64,000 nt of DNA from assembly GCA_947499555.1 (NCBI GenBank), contig CANMOU010000002.1, positions 755,001 through 819,000 of the forward strand, in the 5' to 3' direction. A model generated the notes under the pieces. The model was not told the origin of the DNA and made no database searches. It worked only from the letters and a program-made list of their open reading frames with translations. Below are positions 46,481-54,745 of this stretch, piece after piece (the stretch's first letter is position 1; the number at the start of each line of letters is the position of its first letter). Made by a program: the position numbers and the translations under genes. This DNA is from an uncultured Roseovarius sp. GTDB taxonomy: Bacteria > Pseudomonadota > Alphaproteobacteria > Rhodobacterales > Rhodobacteraceae.

Positions 46481-49400
46481 TCCCCGCGCTTATCCGTTGG
46501 TCCATCGAGAACCGGTTTGTCGTTGTGGTGCTTGCCTTCATGCTGGCCGCTGCAGGTGTCTGGTCTGTCCGCACCACGCCGGTGGACGCTATCCCCGACC
46601 TTTCGGACGTGCAAGTGATCGTGAAAACATCCTACTCGGGTCAGGCCCCGCAAGTTGTTGAAGATCAGGTAACCTACCCCATTGCAACGGCGATGTTGGC
46701 CGTGCCTGGGGCCATTGACGTGCGTGGGTTTTCCTTCTTCGGCGACAGCTATGTGTATGTCGTCTTCGAGGACGGAACCGATCTTTACTGGGCGCGTTCG
46801 CGGGTGCTGGAATACCTCGCGCAGGTGCAATCCAGTCTACCGGCTGGTGTTAATCCGGAGTTGGGGCCCGACGCCACTGGGGTGGGGTGGATTTACCAAT
46901 ATGCGTTGATCGACCGCACCGGCGGGCACGACCTGTCACAGCTTCGCGCCATGCAAGACTGGTTCCTGAAGTTTGAACTGCAAACCATCGAGGGAGTGTC
47001 CGAGGTCGCCACTATTGGCGGCATGGTCAAGCAATATCAGATCGTCGTGGACCCCAACAAACTGCGCGCTTTCGACATTCCACTTTCCAAGCTGTTGGAG
47101 GCGGTGCAGGAGTCCAACCGCGAAACCGGTGGGAGCGTCATCGAGATGGCCGAAGCCGAGTATATGGTGCGCGCCACCGGCTATGTGGACGGGCTGGACG
47201 ATCTCGCCTCCATCCCCTTGATGGTAAATGAACGCGGCGCGGCGCTCACCCTGAATGACGTGGCCGAAATCCGTCTTGGGCCCGAAATGCGCCGCGGCGT
47301 CGGCGAGTTCGACGGCGAAGGCGACGCCGTGGGCGGCGTTGTCATCATGCGATGGGGCGAGAATGCACTTTCCACGATCAAGGCCGTCGAAGAAAAGCTG
47401 ACCGAGCTACGCGCGTCTCTTCCAGCGGGCGTGGAAATTGTCACCACTTATGACCGCTCCGGCGTAATTGAGCGCGCGATTGAGAACCTCCAGAAAAAGC
47501 TGAGCGAGGAGTTCATCGTGGTCATTCTGGTCTGCGGTGCATTCCTATTACATTTGCGATCCTCACTGGTGATCGTTCTGTTCCTGCCTCTGGGTGTACT
47601 CGCGGCATTCGTCGTGATGCGAATACAGGGTGTGAACGCCAACATCATGTCACTGGGAGGCATTGCAATCGCCATCGGGGCCATGGTTGACGCAGCCATC
47701 GTGATGATCGAGGCCATGCACCGAAAGATCGAAGAAGGAAAAATCACCGCACAGAACCGGTGGAAAGTCGTTGCCGAAGCGGCATCCGAAGTCGGGCCAG
47801 CGCTGTTCTTCTCGCTGGCAATCATCACGGTCAGCTTCGTGCCTGTGTTCGTATTGGAGGCCCAAGAGGGCCGCCTTTTCAAACCACTGGCCTTCACCAA
47901 GACCTATGCCATGGCGGCCGCCGCAATCCTATCGGTCACGCTGGTGCCGGTGCTGATGGGCTACTTCATTCGTGGCCGCATAATCGCGGAACGCCGCAAT
48001 CCGCTCAACGTTCTATGCCAATGGATGTACCGCCCATTTCTGGATGCCGCCGTCGCCTGGCCCTGGGCGACAACCTTGCTGGCGGGCGCGCTTGTGGCCT
48101 CCATGTGGTACCCCGCGCAACGAATTGGCACCGAGTTCATGCCCGCACTGAACGAGGGCGATTTCCTGTATATGCCGTCGCTTTACCCCGGGGTGTCCAT
48201 CGGCAAGGCACGTGAGGTTCTTCAGCAGACCAACCGATTGATCAGCGAGGTACCCGAGGTTGAGAACGTGCACGGCAAGCTGGGCCGCGCCGACACGGCC
48301 ACCGATCCGGCCCCGCTGACGATGATCGAAACAACCATTCAGCTAAAGCCCGAGGAAGAATGGCGCCCCGGCATTACGATGGAGGACATCCGCAACGAGT
48401 TGGATAAACGCGTACAGGTGCCGGGCGTCACAAATGTCTGGATACAACCTATCAAGAACCGCATTGATATGCTGGCCACCGGCATCAAAACGCCGGTGGG
48501 TGTGAAAGTGTCCGGCGCTGATTTGGACGTGATTGAAGAGATTGCCGTGTCTGTCGAACGCGCCGTGGCTGACATTCCAGGCACAACTTCTGCCTACGCC
48601 GAGCGACCCGTCGGTGGTCGCTACATAGAGATCGACATCGACCGGATGGCAGCTGCGCGTTACGCACTGTCGATCACTGACGTGCAGCAGGTTGTACAAA
48701 CAGCCATTGGCGGTCAAACCATCGCCGAAAGTGTTGAGGGTCTTGAGCGGTTTCCAATCAATTTGCGCTATCCCCGCGACTGGCGCGACAGCCCAGACAG
48801 GTTGGCCGATCTGCCGATGGTCACACCTTCTGGGGCACATATTCCTCTCTCAGCCGTAGCTGAAATCAAGCTGGTAGACGGCCCAGGTATGATCCGCTCT
48901 GAAAATGCGCGGCGCACCGGTTTCGTCTTTATCGACATCGCCGGACGTGACCTTGGCGGCTACGTGACAGAAGCGCGTCAGGTTGTGGCAGACACAGTTG
49001 AGTTGCCGCCTGGTTACTCGCTGTCCTGGTCTGGCCAGTACGAATACATCGAACGGGTGCAAGACAAACTGTCGGTCGTTGCCCCCGCGACGCTGCTGAT
49101 CATTACGCTGATGCTGTTCCTGGCTTTCAACCGCGTCACCGAAGTGGTGATTATTCTTTTGGCCTTGCCGGTGGCTCTGGCGGGCGGCGTATGGCTGATC
49201 TGGTATCTCGGCTTCGCTGTGTCCGTCGCCGTTCTGGTTGGCTTCATAGCGCTTGCAGGCGTGGCCGTAGAAACGGCGATCGTGATGCTGCTATACCTCA
49301 ACTTGGCGTGGGACAAACGGCTCAAGATGGCGCAAAATGAAGGCCGAGATTTAACCCGCAACGACATCGAAGAGGCGGTGTTCGAAGGCGCGCTTCTGCG

Positions 49401-49653
49401 ATTGCGACCAAAGCTGATGACAGTCGCTACAATTTTTGCCGGACTTATTCCGATCATGTATGGTACAGCCACAGGTTCGGAAGTCATGCAGCGTATCGCT
49501 GCCCCAATGATAGGCGGCATGGCTACTGCCACAGTTCTTACCCTGTTTGTCATCCCCGCCGTCTTCGTGATCTGGAAACGCTTCAGTCTTACGTGGACGA
49601 AACCCACACCAAATCCTGATGCGTCAAACCCAATCCCTACTCCGGGCGAATAG
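46477..49653 (+). CDS. cusA: CusA-like copper/silver efflux RND pump
   Basis: A 1058-residue inner-membrane proton-driven pump of the heavy-metal RND class. Seen: PVDAIPDLSDVQVIV near the N-terminus, two large periplasmic loops, and twelve membrane segments. FLYMPSLYPGVS and NRIDMLATGIKTPVGVKVSG match the CusA segments that carry pore methionines, which points to Cu(I)/Ag(I) rather than Zn/Co. The charged residues in the fourth helix region (GVAVETAIVMLLYLN in the second half, GAMVDAAIVMIEAMH in the first) fit proton transfer. It is coupled to cusB and followed by cusF. No CusC/TolC channel gene is in the island. Confidence 0.94.
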   Translation: MIPALIRWSIENRFVVVVLAFMLAAAGVWSVRTTPVDAIPDLSDVQVIVKTSYSGQAPQVVEDQVTYPIATAMLAVPGAIDVRGFSFFGDSYVYVVFEDGTDLYWARSRVLEYLAQVQSSLPAGVNPELGPDATGVGWIYQYALIDRTGGHDLSQLRAMQDWFLKFELQTIEGVSEVATIGGMVKQYQIVVDPNKLRAFDIPLSKLLEAVQESNRETGGSVIEMAEAEYMVRATGYVDGLDDLASIPLMVNERGAALTLNDVAEIRLGPEMRRGVGEFDGEGDAVGGVVIMRWGENALSTIKAVEEKLTELRASLPAGVEIVTTYDRSGVIERAIENLQKKLSEEFIVVILVCGAFLLHLRSSLVIVLFLPLGVLAAFVVMRIQGVNANIMSLGGIAIAIGAMVDAAIVMIEAMHRKIEEGKITAQNRWKVVAEAASEVGPALFFSLAIITVSFVPVFVLEAQEGRLFKPLAFTKTYAMAAAAILSVTLVPVLMGYFIRGRIIAERRNPLNVLCQWMYRPFLDAAVAWPWATTLLAGALVASMWYPAQRIGTEFMPALNEGDFLYMPSLYPGVSIGKAREVLQQTNRLISEVPEVENVHGKLGRADTATDPAPLTMIETTIQLKPEEEWRPGITMEDIRNELDKRVQVPGVTNVWIQPIKNRIDMLATGIKTPVGVKVSGADLDVIEEIAVSVERAVADIPGTTSAYAERPVGGRYIEIDIDRMAAARYALSITDVQQVVQTAIGGQTIAESVEGLERFPINLRYPRDWRDSPDRLADLPMVTPSGAHIPLSAVAEIKLVDGPGMIRSENARRTGFVFIDIAGRDLGGYVTEARQVVADTVELPPGYSLSWSGQYEYIERVQDKLSVVAPATLLIITLMLFLAFNRVTEVVIILLALPVALAGGVWLIWYLGFAVSVAVLVGFIALAGVAVETAIVMLLYLNLAWDKRLKMAQNEGRDLTRNDIEEAVFEGALLRLRPKLMTVATIFAGLIPIMYGTATGSEVMQRIAAPMIGGMATATVLTLFVIPAVFVIWKRFSLTWTKPTPNPDASNPIPTPGE

Positions 49654-49688
49654 CCCAGCACGCTAGCGCTTTTTCAATGGAGGATCCA

Positions 49689-50057
49689 ATGCGCAATTTC
49701 ACACTCTCACTGGCACTTATCTGTTTCATGGCCCCCCAAGGCTTCGCCAGCGATGATCAATCCGGTCACTCAGACCACTCGGGCCACACCGATCATTCCG
49801 AAAAGTCCCATGGTGATCACTCCGCAATGCACGATGGTGTGCATGCCGAAGTCACAATCAACAGCATGTCTGATAGCGCTGTGAATGTATCTCACGGACC
49901 AATTCCTGAGATTGGCTGGCCTGCAATGACTATGGACCTTAACCTCATTGAGGGTGCCGAGGTCGGCGACGTCAAAGTAGGCGAAGAAGCTATGATGATG
50001 TTGGAAAAAGGTGAAGATGGAATGTACGCGGTTCGCGCACTTGTGCCGATGGAATGA
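49689..50057 (+). CDS. cusF: CusF-like periplasmic copper chaperone
   Basis: A 122-residue exported protein. After the signal peptide (RNFTLSLALICFMAPQGFA) comes a His/Asp/Ser-rich spacer (SGHSDHSGHTDHSEKSHGDH), then one CusF-like barrel with a complete copper site: His69, Trp77, Met80, Met82, the same spacing as His36/Trp44/Met47/Met49 of CusF. The ATG after GGAGGA is chosen. It should hand Cu(I) or Ag(I) to CusB/CusA. The barrel is closely similar to the fused repeats of the CusB protein, which suggests a common origin. Confidence 0.92.
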   Translation: MRNFTLSLALICFMAPQGFASDDQSGHSDHSGHTDHSEKSHGDHSAMHDGVHAEVTINSMSDSAVNVSHGPIPEIGWPAMTMDLNLIEGAEVGDVKVGEEAMMMLEKGEDGMYAVRALVPME

Positions 50058-50345
50058 TATCAGTCCTAGCGAGCTAAAAAGACGCCGAATCTTTGAATTT
50101 TGCCGTTTGCGAGTTTTTGTTTTCAGCAGCTTTGCCCCGCAAAGCAGAAGTGTCTTCTGGATGTGGTGAAGGTCGGCTCAACCTTAGATGAGGCGGCAAG
50201 CCCGCAGCTGTCAATCTTTTGTCTCGAAGTTGACTCAGAGAAATTCGGTTGAGTTACCGGTTTGAAAATACCGGATAATTTCGACAACAAACACTGCAAA
50301 AAAAACAGTGGTCAACTAACTTGTTGATTTAATTAATGTGGTAAC
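50058..50345. other. Right end of the island, no gene
   Basis: An AT-rich stretch without a convincing frame. It contains a small stem CCGGT-N8-ACCGG (50257-50274) and a run of eight A around 50297. No transposase or integrase remnant is seen. Confidence 0.5.
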
Positions 50346-50395
50346 GTCTTCGGGAGGCAGGGGCCGGAGGTTCGAATCCTCTCACTCCGACCATT
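50346..50395 (+). repeat. Right attachment repeat (tRNA-Pro 3' fragment)
   Basis: An exact 50-bp copy of the tRNA-Pro end including CCA. The 5' half of the tRNA is absent, so this is not a working tRNA but the displaced end left by integration. Confidence 0.92.
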
Positions 50396-50452
50396 TTGGC
50401 GTAGCGCTTGCGGTCCGTTTCCCGATTCCGCGTCGAGCTCCCGTGAGCAAAT

Positions 50453-51226
50453 CTAGATCAATTGCGAAAGTTGTTCACAGGCTGTCTTTAAGGCGGGCAA
50501 GTGAGATTTGAGGTCATTCAAACCTTTCCTCTGGATCGGCGCGTGGATCGACAATGTGGTCAGAAGCCGTCCTGTATTGTCCTGAATCCCGACAGCGATT
50601 GCCGCCATGTCTTCCATGAACTCCTGATCGTCTGTCGAATAACCTCTCGCACGGGTCTCGGAGAGCTCATCCAGCAACGCGGCTGGGTCTGTCAGCGTGA
50701 AAGGCGTTTTCTGCTCCAGAGTGACCGTGGATATCCATCGATGCAGACGGTCATTGCGCATTGATGAGAGGTAAAGCTTTCCACTCGCAGTGCAATGAAA
50801 CGGCACCTGGGTTCCGACCGGGAGTTGGATACGCAGCGGCCAATGTGTCTCCACACGATCCAGATAGACCATCCCATACCTGCCTGGCGCCGCAAGGTTG
50901 CAGGTTTCGCCAACCTGTTCGGCCAACCTCTTCATGATCGCCAATCGCTCGGTTCGCATGCGCTGCGATGACAGGGTGTTGGCTGACAAACGCCGAAGTC
51001 GATGGCCGGGTCCGAATGACCGCCCATCGACATCTCTTTGGATAAACCCTTCGTCTTCGGCAGTGGCCAGCAGACGATGAACAGTAGGCTTTGGCAAACC
51101 AAGTGTTAGGCTTAGTTCCGCCGGAGACACGGGGCCTCCGGCTTTTGCCAATTCCTCAACAAGAAGCAGCAAACGCAAGTTTGTGGGTATTTGCCCTCTT
51201 GAATCGTCTGCGTCGCCTTTTGCCAT
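50453..51226 (-). CDS. IclR-family transcriptional regulator
   Basis: A 257-residue regulator with an N-terminal winged helix (LLLLVEELAKAGGPVSPAELSLTLGLPKPTVHRLL) and a GAF-like effector domain (PFHCTASGKLYLSSM, RGYSTDDQEFMEDMAAIAVGI). It lies 6 bp after the dctM stop on the same strand and so may be the last gene of the TRAP operon. Regulators of this kind respond to the transported substrate or its product. Confidence 0.9.
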   Translation of the reverse strand: MAKGDADDSRGQIPTNLRLLLLVEELAKAGGPVSPAELSLTLGLPKPTVHRLLATAEDEGFIQRDVDGRSFGPGHRLRRLSANTLSSQRMRTERLAIMKRLAEQVGETCNLAAPGRYGMVYLDRVETHWPLRIQLPVGTQVPFHCTASGKLYLSSMRNDRLHRWISTVTLEQKTPFTLTDPAALLDELSETRARGYSTDDQEFMEDMAAIAVGIQDNTGRLLTTLSIHAPIQRKGLNDLKSHLPALKTACEQLSQLI

Positions 51227-51232
51227 TTTTCC

Positions 51233-52591
51233 CTATCTGTTTGGCAGCAATGCAAGTGCCAGTTCAGGTACGAGCGAAACGATGATCCAGACACCGATCA
51301 GCGCGAACAGATATGGCACCGTGTACCGCAGCAACCGGAAATACGGAACACCGGTTACACCCGACGCCACGTAAAGGTTCAACCCATATGGCGGTGTGAT
51401 GAAGCCGATTGAAGCCCCGACCAGGAAGATCACCGAGAAGTGCACCGGATCAACACCAACGCTTGCTGCGATAGGCGCGAGGATCGGCGCAAGGATGATC
51501 GTCACAGGCAGAGATTCAAGGATCATGCCCGAGAAGAACACGATGGCCATCGCTGTGAACAGAACCGCGTGATATCCGCCCATGGAGGTCACGAAGTCAC
51601 CGATGACTTGCTGTGCACCCAACAGCGAAAGGATTTGTTGCATCACCACCGAAATCGCGATCAGCGGCGCCAGAATACCGGTGATCTGGGCAGAGCGCAT
51701 AACGATCCCCGGGATCTGCGGAATGGTGAAACCCTCCACAACCAGCATGCCCGCCATGGATTTCTGTGACCAGTCGAGTGTTTGGTCCATGGAGAAAATC
51801 TTGCTCACCACCCAGCTCAGAAGACCAGCGATCAGACCGAAGCCGACTGTCACACCCGCTGCTTCGGTGGGCGAGAATTTACCGGTGTAAATGCCCCAGA
51901 GCACAAGGCCGATGGCGAAGAAGCCAAGCCAGGCACCGATGGCGGTTTTGAGCACACGCACTGGCGAGAGACCAATAAGATAGCCCCATCCATTGCGCCA
52001 GCAGATGATGAAACAGGCCAGCATCATGCCCAGAACCATCATCGCGCCGGGAATGATGCCCGCAACAAAGAGGTCCGAGATCGGCAGGTTCATCAAGAAG
52101 CCGTAAACGATGAAGATGATCGAAGGTGGGATGATGATCCCGACCGTTCCACCCGCAGCCGCCGTGGCCGCCGAGAAGCGCTCGTCGTATCCACCTTTCA
52201 CCATTTCTGGGTGCAGCATTGAACCGATCGTAGCGGTCGTGGCCGAATTCGACCCCGAGATCGCCGCAAACAGACCACAGGCCCCCAGAGAGGCCATCGC
52301 CAGTCCGCCCCGGATCCAGCCAAGGCAGGAATAGGCGAAATCTGACAGGCGCCGGGCGATGCCCGAGCGGTTGATCAAGTCCCCGGTCAAGATAAAGAGC
52401 GGCATCGCCAGAAGGGCAAAACCATCTGTGAAGACGTCCTGCAGAGCGGCCCCCATGTTCAAGAGCGGTAGCTCAAGCAGGAAGGACATCCCGATCACCC
52501 AATAGGCAATGACAAGAAACACCGGCACGCCCATCATGAAGAGGATCGTGACCCCGATAGAGATCAGTGTGACAATGGTTGGATCGCTCAT
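51233..52591 (-). CDS. dctM: TRAP transporter large membrane subunit
   Basis: A 452-residue DctM-type protein with about twelve hydrophobic segments. Seen: MPLFILTGDLINRSGIARRL, FAAISGSNSATTATIGSMLHPEM, GIIIPPSIIFIVYGFL and FLVGASIGFITPPYGLNLYVASG, all typical of the sodium-coupled elevator domain. Its start overlaps the dctQ stop by 4 bp. With DctQ and DctP it imports an organic acid or similar anion. Confidence 0.93.
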   Translation of the reverse strand: MSDPTIVTLISIGVTILFMMGVPVFLVIAYWVIGMSFLLELPLLNMGAALQDVFTDGFALLAMPLFILTGDLINRSGIARRLSDFAYSCLGWIRGGLAMASLGACGLFAAISGSNSATTATIGSMLHPEMVKGGYDERFSAATAAAGGTVGIIIPPSIIFIVYGFLMNLPISDLFVAGIIPGAMMVLGMMLACFIICWRNGWGYLIGLSPVRVLKTAIGAWLGFFAIGLVLWGIYTGKFSPTEAAGVTVGFGLIAGLLSWVVSKIFSMDQTLDWSQKSMAGMLVVEGFTIPQIPGIVMRSAQITGILAPLIAISVVMQQILSLLGAQQVIGDFVTSMGGYHAVLFTAMAIVFFSGMILESLPVTIILAPILAPIAASVGVDPVHFSVIFLVGASIGFITPPYGLNLYVASGVTGVPYFRLLRYTVPYLFALIGVWIIVSLVPELALALLPNR

Positions 52592-53259
52592 GCGTCACCT
52601 CCGATCACGGCGGCTTCGATCATCTCGTCGCCATTGCGGTACTTTGCGATGTCTTTGGACACGTTCTCGATCACGCGCGCAGTCAAAAGAATGAATGCCA
52701 CGGGAACTGTTGCCAGGAACCACCACTGCATCACGTTGTCCGTGCCCAGCATGATTGAAAAGTTCGCAGCAGCCCGTACACTTTCCTGGGTCGTGGTCAC
52801 GACGACGATCCAAGCAAAACCGATCCACAGCACAGCGTCCAGCATCAAAAGCAGGAACTGCAGGAATCTCGGCGAGGCCTTGCGAAACTCCGCAAAGGCC
52901 AGATGGGTCCGCAGCTTGACGTTATAGCTGCACCCGACCCAGGTCATAACGAGGAACAGGAAGGGCGGAATAGTGGTTGACCAGGGTGGCTGACCCGAAA
53001 GGAAAAACCGCTGCACAACGCCCGAGAAAATAATGTAACCAATCGCTAGATAGGCAATTACCATGACTGCCTGCTCAAAGTTTTTTTCCAAGAAAGGAAC
53101 CACCCGGTAGATGTAGGCCACCGCTGCTCCACCGACCAAGGTGACAATCAAACCAAGTGGCCAAAGCCCGGGATTGCCGCGCATGACGCTTTGTAACTCA
53201 AAAGAGTCACCGCTGAACAAGGCTGAGAGAAGTTCTCCCATCCCGCTTATCATTTCCAT
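52588..53259 (-). CDS. dctQ: TRAP transporter small membrane subunit
   Basis: A 223-residue protein with four main hydrophobic segments and the DctQ-like FLVMTWVGCSYNVKLRTHLAFAEF motif. GGGAGGG precedes the ATG. It is separated from dctP by 149 bp that hold a strong stem-loop, and overlaps dctM. It braces the DctM subunit. Confidence 0.85.
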   Translation of the reverse strand: MEMISGMGELLSALFSGDSFELQSVMRGNPGLWPLGLIVTLVGGAAVAYIYRVVPFLEKNFEQAVMVIAYLAIGYIIFSGVVQRFFLSGQPPWSTTIPPFLFLVMTWVGCSYNVKLRTHLAFAEFRKASPRFLQFLLLMLDAVLWIGFAWIVVVTTTQESVRAAANFSIMLGTDNVMQWWFLATVPVAFILLTARVIENVSKDIAKYRNGDEMIEAAVIGGDA

Positions 53260-53349
53260 TGCGCACCCTCCCGACGCTCTGTCTTATCCGCGAATTTTTT
53301 TTTGATTATCTGACAAATTTTGCACCCTTATTTCAAGGGCGCTGTTTGT

Positions 53350-53374
53350 GACCTGGGCGTGTGCCGCCCAGGTC
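53350..53374 (-). other. Stem-loop between dctP and dctQ
   Basis: A perfect 9-bp stem ACCTGGGCG / CGCCCAGGT with a 5-base loop, plus one extra G-C pair, follows the binding-protein gene. Without a T run it may stabilise the dctP message against the membrane-subunit part. Confidence 0.65.
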
Positions 53375-53408
53375 GGGTTCATGGATTAAACGAACCATCC
53401 TTTGTGGA

Positions 53409-54641
53409 TCAGCCTCTCCACCAGCGGCGGGGCTCGACGTTTTCTGCCAACGTGTGCGGGTTGTTGCGCACTTCGTTGTAGATGTCTTGATAGGTGTCGA
53501 TGCCATCGGCCCAGCCGTTGATCCGCTCACGCCACTCTTCCCAGAGCTGCGGCTGGAATTCGGGCGAGCACATCTCTTCGGCTTTCTTGATCTCTTCGTC
53601 CGACAGCGCCGCGACACGGACGTTGTTTTTCGCAAAGATCGTGTCTGGGCCCTGATGTGGGTGCGAGAAGCCAACGGTGTTGACCAGCGCGGCTTCGTTT
53701 GCGGCCTGCACATGGACCTGAGACAGGTAGGATGATTCCATAACCGCATCCTGCAGTTCACCACCGAGGCTGTCGAAGGTCGCAGCGTTCATCGCTGTGT
53801 GCTCTGTGCCGCAGAAGAAGCGCAGGTCGACACATTGGCTGACAACTGGCGACATATTGGCATAAGCGACGGCAGACGCCCATGTTTCCGCGCCGTCGAT
53901 CAGGCCCTGCTTCAGACCATCAAGCGTTTCTTCCCAAGCCACCGGAACGGGGTTCAGGTTCAGGGCATTCATGGCGATACGGCCAAGCTGTGTGCCCGTC
54001 ACGCGGTTCTTCGTACCGGCAAGCTGGTCGATCGATGTCACGGTGTCTTTGTCTTCCCATGACAAGCCAAGCTGGATGCCGCGAAGTTCTGCGTGGGTGA
54101 AGAGGAACTTCAGACCGTGGCGCTTTTCAAACGGATCCCGCAGGATGCGTTGTGATTCGGGGCTGTACATAAAGTAGTACTGGTCTGCGCGGCTGCGGAA
54201 CATATACGCGTAGTCGAGCACGTTCAGATACGGCGCACCACCGGCGGAGTTCTGAGTCGACGCCGCATAGATGTCGACGATGCCCTGCTGCGCTTTCTCA
54301 ACGCAGGACAGCTGGCCACAGATTTGGTTGTTGCCGATGAATTCAATCCGAATCTCACCGTCTGTGCGCTCTTCAAGATCACGCGCGAATTCAAGGCAGC
54401 CAGCGCGTTCAATCAGGAGGTTGTCCTGGTTGAATCCAGCCGCACCAAATTTGAGATTAAATTTTGGTTCCTTTGAGAATCGTTTATCGTAAGTTGATTC
54501 TGCGGCTTTCGCCAGGTTGGCGGCGGTCATCGCGCCCCCAAAGGCACCTGCGGCTAAAAGCGTCGAGCTCATACCGTAAGTCCCTGCAATCTTAAAGAAA
54601 TCGCGGCGTGACACGCCTTTGATGCGATCGTAAACTCCCAT
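53409..54641 (-). CDS. dctP: TRAP transporter solute-binding protein, Tat-exported
   Basis: A 410-residue periplasmic binding protein. The N-terminus has a twin-arginine signal (SRRDFFKIAGTYG), then an Ala-rich h-region, so it is exported folded. The mature part has LKFGAAGFNQDNLLIERAGCLEFARDLEERTDGEIRIEFIG and GTQLGRIAMNALNLNPVPVAWEE, with the arginine that binds the ligand carboxylate in the latter. GGGAGG precedes the ATG chosen; an in-frame ATG seven codons upstream lacks one. Ligand unknown; the divergent GMC oxidoreductase suggests an alcohol- or hydroxy-acid-related compound. Confidence 0.9.
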   Translation of the reverse strand: MGVYDRIKGVSRRDFFKIAGTYGMSSTLLAAGAFGGAMTAANLAKAAESTYDKRFSKEPKFNLKFGAAGFNQDNLLIERAGCLEFARDLEERTDGEIRIEFIGNNQICGQLSCVEKAQQGIVDIYAASTQNSAGGAPYLNVLDYAYMFRSRADQYYFMYSPESQRILRDPFEKRHGLKFLFTHAELRGIQLGLSWEDKDTVTSIDQLAGTKNRVTGTQLGRIAMNALNLNPVPVAWEETLDGLKQGLIDGAETWASAVAYANMSPVVSQCVDLRFFCGTEHTAMNAATFDSLGGELQDAVMESSYLSQVHVQAANEAALVNTVGFSHPHQGPDTIFAKNNVRVAALSDEEIKKAEEMCSPEFQPQLWEEWRERINGWADGIDTYQDIYNEVRNNPHTLAENVEPRRWWRG

Positions 54642-54682
54642 TGCGTCCTCCCATGTTTGCAATTATTGAGACGTTTTATATC

Positions 54683-54725
54683 AAAAAAGACTAGAATAGC
54701 TTTCTTGTTATGGCTAGTCTTTTTT
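54683..54725. promoter_or_regulatory. 12-bp inverted repeat between dctP and the GMC gene
   Basis: AAAAAAGACTAG and CTAGTCTTTTTT are perfect mirror arms with 19 bp between, centred in the 104-bp divergent promoter space. It is a good candidate operator for the IclR regulator. Confidence 0.6.
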
Positions 54726-54745
54726 TCGTCTGGAGGAACATTACA

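Larger units (their letters stand above)
42028..50395. mobile_element. tRNA-Pro-integrated copper-resistance island, 8.3 kb
   Basis: The segment is bounded by two identical 50-bp copies of the tRNA-Pro 3' part, the hallmark of site-specific integration into a tRNA gene. The left copy remains inside the intact tRNA; the right copy is the displaced original end. Cargo: copD and copC (minus strand), a His-rich exported protein, cusB, cusA and a CusF-like protein. No integrase, excisionase, relaxase or transposase is seen, so the element has either lost its integrase or depends on one encoded elsewhere. Confidence 0.85.

Noticed and set aside
50346-50395. A second tRNA-Pro gene
   Set aside because: Only the part from the anticodon arm to the CCA is present; acceptor 5' strand and D arm are missing, so it is a displaced tRNA end.
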